This document shows positions 32,242-35,468 of a DNA stretch of 35,468 nt, one piece after another; the stretch's first letter is position 1, and each line of letters begins with the position of its first letter. The stretch spans positions 100,781 through 136,248 of the forward strand of contig PCUD01000045.1 in assembly GCA_002786785.1 (NCBI GenBank), given 5' to 3'. The notes under the pieces are model-generated. The model made no database searches. It was not told the origin of the DNA and saw only the letters and a program-made list of their open reading frames with translations. The DNA comes from Ignavibacteriales bacterium CG18_big_fil_WC_8_21_14_2_50_31_20. GTDB lineage: Bacteria > Bacteroidota > Ignavibacteria > Ignavibacteriales > Melioribacteraceae. A program made the position numbers and the translations under genes.

Positions 32242-34500
32242 GTGAACAGTAAAATCAAGAAATATTTATTAGTATTTGGACTTTTTACCTCATTTACTTC
32301 TTTTAATAGTTGTAGCCTGTGGAATAACTTCACTGTTTATTATAACCGTTTTTATCTAGCTGAAAAAGCTTTTGAGGATGCAGAAGAAGAGATTAAACTA
32401 AATCCTAAAAAAACACTTTTTCAATTTAAAGAAGATAAATTGCCCGCCACAGCCAATAAAAATTTTGATGAAGTTATTAAATTTTCTTCAAAGATTTTAC
32501 AATTTAATAAAGATACTAAGTATGTAAATAAAGCAATTTATATGATTGCTAAATCATACTATTATAAGGAAATGTATAACAAAGCTGTTCGTAATTTCTA
32601 TGAGTTAGATAAATTGAAAGATGAGGATTTAGGTCTTTCAACAAAATTGTGGATTGCAAAATCTGAAATGCAAATGAGAAATTTTACTACTGCACTAAAA
32701 CTTATTGAAGAAGTAAAAAAAACTGCTGTAGCATTGGAAGAAGACGAAATCTTATTTCAAGTGTATATCACAGAAATTAGTTATTTAATTTATCGTGAAG
32801 ATTTTTCTAAAGCCATTAGTAAAATTGAAGAATTAACTCAACTTGATTTTGATGATGATGTTAAAAGTGCAATTACTTATGAACTTGGACTCCTTTATAT
32901 TACCCTTGAAAATTATGAAAAAGCAGTAAATGCATTTGAAATAGTTAATGAAGGCTCACCATCATTTGAAATAGAAGTTAAAAGCAAAATTGAATATGCC
33001 AAAGCTATTAAGCACCTTGGTCGAAATGAAGAATCAATGGAACTTCTTACAACATTAGTTGATGATACAAAATATGAACAATATTGGGATGTAATCAATT
33101 TGGAAATAGCTCAAATTGAGTTAGAGACCGGTAAACCAGATATTGCATTAGAAATATTTTATTCTATTGATACAGGGTATTCTAAGAATGAAAGTAGTGG
33201 AATTGCAGCATTTATGCAAGGCGATATATTAGAGCATATTTATATGAACTACGATAGTGCAAAGTTCATGTACGATAAAGTTGCTTCAAAAAAAGCACCA
33301 GATGAATATAAAAAAGAGGCACTCGCAAAATCTAATTTACTCAAAACACGAAAAGAGTATAGTGATTTAATCTTTTCTTCAACAAGGGGATATAAATATC
33401 TTATTGATACAACACTTTTCATAAGTGATTCAATAGCATATGCTGGATATTTGGCAAGGAGAGATTCTGCAATGCAAGTTGAAAACGAAAATGATATTTC
33501 CCAATCAAAAGTTAAAACTTCAACACGAAACAAAAGACCAGTGCGAGGAACTCAAGCGGCTCTTAAAGAACAATTTAAGTATTATGAGGACTCCCTTTTT
33601 ACTTATGAGCCTAAGCTTCCACTAATTTCTATCGACTCGGTTAAAAATCAAATTTCAAAAAGTAAATATGATTTAGGTAACTTATATTTCTCAGATTTGT
33701 TAGTTCCAGATTCAGCATATTTTTATTATCAAGATATTATTGCAAATCATTCTGATACTAAATTTTATCCTAAAGCATTATATGCTCTTGGCAGCTATTA
33801 TTTAACTTTGGATAATAAAGAGAAGGCAGATTCTCTTTTTAAATTTGTCTATGATAACCATAGCAGTGACCCAATTGCTAAAATTGCGGGAATTAGATTG
33901 GGAATTGATATGAAAGAATTAAGCACTGATCCAGCACTTGAAGAATACCACTTTGCTGAAATATTGTTGGAAGAAGAAAAATACAATGCTGCTATCGAAA
34001 AGTTAGATTCAGTATATAATAAATTCCCAAATTCTCAATATTCTCCAAAAGCCTTGTATTCAATTGGTTGGATTTACGAAAATAAATTGTCAGATTATGA
34101 TACGGCTGTTTTATATTACGATACACTGAAAGCTAAATTCCCTAATACTGATTACGTAAGAGATATAAATTTTAAGTTAGCTTTTTATCATAGCGAAAAG
34201 AAAGCAGTTAAAGATTCAATTGCAAGAGTTGAAAAAGCTTTACAAGATTCAATTTTTCAATTTGAAAAAGCCATTAAAGATAGTATAAAAGCAGATAGTC
34301 TTTCTCAAAATAGAACTATTATTATCCCAGATTCAACCCAAAGTGATAAATCAATATTAGATTCAAACTCGGTAATACTTAATGGTTCCCAAAGAACATT
34401 AAAATTGGAGGAAGCCAATAATAATACTAGTGATTCTTCTAAAATAATAGATCTGTTTGAACAGGCGAAAGAACTTCAAAAAAAAGAAAAGAATAACTAA
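32242..34500 (+). CDS. Large TPR-repeat lipoprotein (possibly SprE/PorW-like)
   Basis: The 752-residue protein has a lipoprotein signal peptide ending FNSC (Cys24), followed by NNFTVYYNRFYLAEKAFEDA and many TPR-like helical pairs, for example AIYMIAKSYYYKEMYNKAVR, ALYALGSYYLTLDNKEKADS and ALYSIGWIYENKLSDYDTAV. A low-complexity polar stretch lies near 410-435, and the C-terminus (about 650-752) is charged and Ser/Asp/Lys-rich. The YYNRFY-type segment just after the lipid anchor recalls SprE/PorW, a TPR lipoprotein of the type IX secretion and gliding system, but this is from memory. A BamD/YfiO-like role is the alternative. The start is GTG 32242 behind TAGGTAA, 17 nt after glnB. Confidence 0.7.
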   Translation: MNSKIKKYLLVFGLFTSFTSFNSCSLWNNFTVYYNRFYLAEKAFEDAEEEIKLNPKKTLFQFKEDKLPATANKNFDEVIKFSSKILQFNKDTKYVNKAIYMIAKSYYYKEMYNKAVRNFYELDKLKDEDLGLSTKLWIAKSEMQMRNFTTALKLIEEVKKTAVALEEDEILFQVYITEISYLIYREDFSKAISKIEELTQLDFDDDVKSAITYELGLLYITLENYEKAVNAFEIVNEGSPSFEIEVKSKIEYAKAIKHLGRNEESMELLTTLVDDTKYEQYWDVINLEIAQIELETGKPDIALEIFYSIDTGYSKNESSGIAAFMQGDILEHIYMNYDSAKFMYDKVASKKAPDEYKKEALAKSNLLKTRKEYSDLIFSSTRGYKYLIDTTLFISDSIAYAGYLARRDSAMQVENENDISQSKVKTSTRNKRPVRGTQAALKEQFKYYEDSLFTYEPKLPLISIDSVKNQISKSKYDLGNLYFSDLLVPDSAYFYYQDIIANHSDTKFYPKALYALGSYYLTLDNKEKADSLFKFVYDNHSSDPIAKIAGIRLGIDMKELSTDPALEEYHFAEILLEEEKYNAAIEKLDSVYNKFPNSQYSPKALYSIGWIYENKLSDYDTAVLYYDTLKAKFPNTDYVRDINFKLAFYHSEKKAVKDSIARVEKALQDSIFQFEKAIKDSIKADSLSQNRTIIIPDSTQSDKSILDSNSVILNGSQRTLKLEEANNNTSDSSKIIDLFEQAKELQKKEKNN

Positions 34501-34590
34501 ATTTTTAGCGTATAAAACTAATACTTATTTCAGTGTAAATTTTGATTATAAGTTCATTTTAAATGCTTGTAAATTGTGTATCAAACCAAA

Positions 34591-35244
34591 ATGAACATTA
34601 AAAAAACAAAAGAAATTATTGCTGAAGGGGAGGGATTAACAACCGAATTTAAGCAACGATTTTCAACCCACAATAAAATTGCTAAAGAAATTATAGCATT
34701 TGCAAATACAAAAGGCGGACTCCTTTTGTTTGGAGTTGATGATGATGGTTCAATCTACGGTGTTGAGAGTGAAAAGGAAATTTCTGAACTCGTAAAAGAA
34801 ACAGCTGAGCAATACTGCGAACCAAAAATTGAATATCAAATTAAATTTTTAGAACTACTAGGACGTGAGATAGTAATAGTTGAAATTCATTCCTCAAATA
34901 ATAAACCTCATCGTATGCAAGATTATAAAAACGAACTGGATTTAAATACCGCAGAAGTTTATGTACGCGTAAATGATAAAAGCGTTCCAGTTGGTAAGGA
35001 AATGATAAAAATTTTGCAAGCAGAATCCAATAATTCCAAACTTGATAAATATTCCATGGGCAAAGAGGAACAAATAGTATTTAATTATTTAAACGAAAAC
35101 GATTCAATATCAGTGCTTGAACTAAAACAATTAGCAAATATTTCGGCTCGACGAGCTTCGCGCACTTTAATTAAATTAGTTAGAGCAAATTTGTTGTGCA
35201 TTCATACAAAAGAAAATGGACAGAATTTTTTCACTAGTTTATGA
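34591..35244 (+). CDS. AlbA_2/Schlafen-like domain protein with C-terminal helix-turn-helix
   Basis: The N-terminal domain (about 1-130 of 217 residues) has the AlbA_2 (formerly AAA_4, Schlafen-like) pattern: EGEGLTTEFKQRF, then KEIIAFANTKGGLLLFGVDD-x-G and later EVYVRVNDKSVPV. The C-terminal 60 residues form a probable winged helix (EEQIVFNYLNEN, ELKQLANISARRASRTLIKL). Such proteins are usually called putative transcriptional regulators; the role of the first domain is unsettled, with nucleic-acid binding or nuclease activity proposed. I start at ATG 34591; an in-frame GTG at 34576 would add five residues, and neither has a good Shine-Dalgarno. It is 90 nt after the TPR lipoprotein gene. Confidence 0.8.
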   Translation: MNIKKTKEIIAEGEGLTTEFKQRFSTHNKIAKEIIAFANTKGGLLLFGVDDDGSIYGVESEKEISELVKETAEQYCEPKIEYQIKFLELLGREIVIVEIHSSNNKPHRMQDYKNELDLNTAEVYVRVNDKSVPVGKEMIKILQAESNNSKLDKYSMGKEEQIVFNYLNENDSISVLELKQLANISARRASRTLIKLVRANLLCIHTKENGQNFFTSL

Positions 35245-35268
35245 AAAAAAATCTAAGTCTAAAGATTT
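35244..35268 (-). terminator. Weak terminator for the minus-strand edge gene
   Basis: On the minus strand AAATCT (35268-35263) pairs with AGATTT (35254-35249) around an 8-nt loop and is followed by a T run (35248-35244). The stem is short and AT-rich. It lies 42 nt after the stop of the edge gene, where a terminator would be expected. Confidence 0.4.
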
Positions 35269-35309
35269 CCTAATTAAAAGAGATTTCAAAGTATTCAACA
35301 ATATAAATT

Positions 35310-35468
35310 CTATTTGATTAATAGATTTGAAGTTTCATAAAGAATGCCTCCATCAACTGGATGTTGTTGCGGGTTAACATCAAGAAATTCTGGATAACCG
35401 AATTGAGAATTATATTTTATAACAAGCGAATCATTTTCATTATTCTCTATTATCTTAAATAATTGATT
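35310..35468 (-). CDS. DUF6174-like protein, C-terminal part (partial)
   Basis: The last 52 codons of a minus-strand gene are open from the right window edge to a TAG at 35312-35310. The peptide starts NQLFKIIENNENDSLVIKYN, continues SQFGYPEFLDVNPQQHPVDG and ends GILYETSNLLIK. The Y-x-x-x-FGYP-x-x-x-x-x-(x)n-D-G pattern resembles the C-terminal end of DUF6174 proteins, small often secreted lipoproteins of unknown function. The match is from memory; the N-terminus, with any signal peptide, lies outside the window. Confidence 0.6.
   Translation of the reverse strand, partial: NQLFKIIENNENDSLVIKYNSQFGYPEFLDVNPQQHPVDGGILYETSNLLIK

Overview
This is a 35.5 kb, AT-rich, gene-dense chromosomal window from a member of the Bacteroidota/Chlorobi (FCB) superphylum, most likely an Ignavibacteria-type bacterium. 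Four things point there. The primary sigma factor is the short Bacteroidetes type. SecA carries the insertions typical of this lineage. Two promoters match the Bacteroidetes consensus TTTG-N19/20-TAnnTTTG. Many genes nevertheless have good Shine-Dalgarno sites (AGGAGG, GGAG), which true Bacteroidetes mostly lack but Chlorobi and Ignavibacteria use. The placement is inferred from these traits, not from a tree.

Layout. 1-8576: the end of the spc operon and the whole alpha operon (rplE end, rpsN, rpsH, rplF, rplR, tRNA-Gln, rpsE, rpmD, rplO, secY, map, infA, rpmJ, rpsM, rpsK, rpsD, rpoA, rplQ), closed by a strong terminator. The tRNA-Gln(UUG) gene sits between rplR and rpsE. 8614-16182 (+): GTPase ysxC, a membrane GAF-GAF protein with a degenerate GGDEF domain abutting deoB, the primary sigma factor followed closely by an NlpC/P60 lipoprotein, a CatA-like acyltransferase, a bacterioferritin and an alpha-carbonic anhydrase lipoprotein. 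16255-17812 (-): a LysJ/ArgD-type aminotransferase and, upstream of it, a 54-residue LysW-type amino-group carrier protein.

18133-22660 (+): fumC with a strong terminator, a seven-helix membrane protein, a small unknown protein and transketolase. 22722-28576 (-): glnE, a YgiQ-family radical SAM protein and two adjacent conserved-looking unknown genes. 28770-35244 (+): secA with its own promoter, a P-II protein, a large TPR lipoprotein and an AlbA_2/Schlafen-like protein with a helix-turn-helix. The right edge (-) cuts into a DUF6174-like gene.

Most of the window is housekeeping: translation, protein export, central carbon metabolism and nitrogen signalling (P-II and GlnE). I see no insertion sequence, prophage, CRISPR array or integrase. 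The most notable item is the lysW plus lysJ pair, which implies carrier-protein-based lysine or ornithine synthesis. Next come the tRNA gene inside the ribosomal-protein operon and the coexistence of Bacteroidetes promoters with Shine-Dalgarno initiation.
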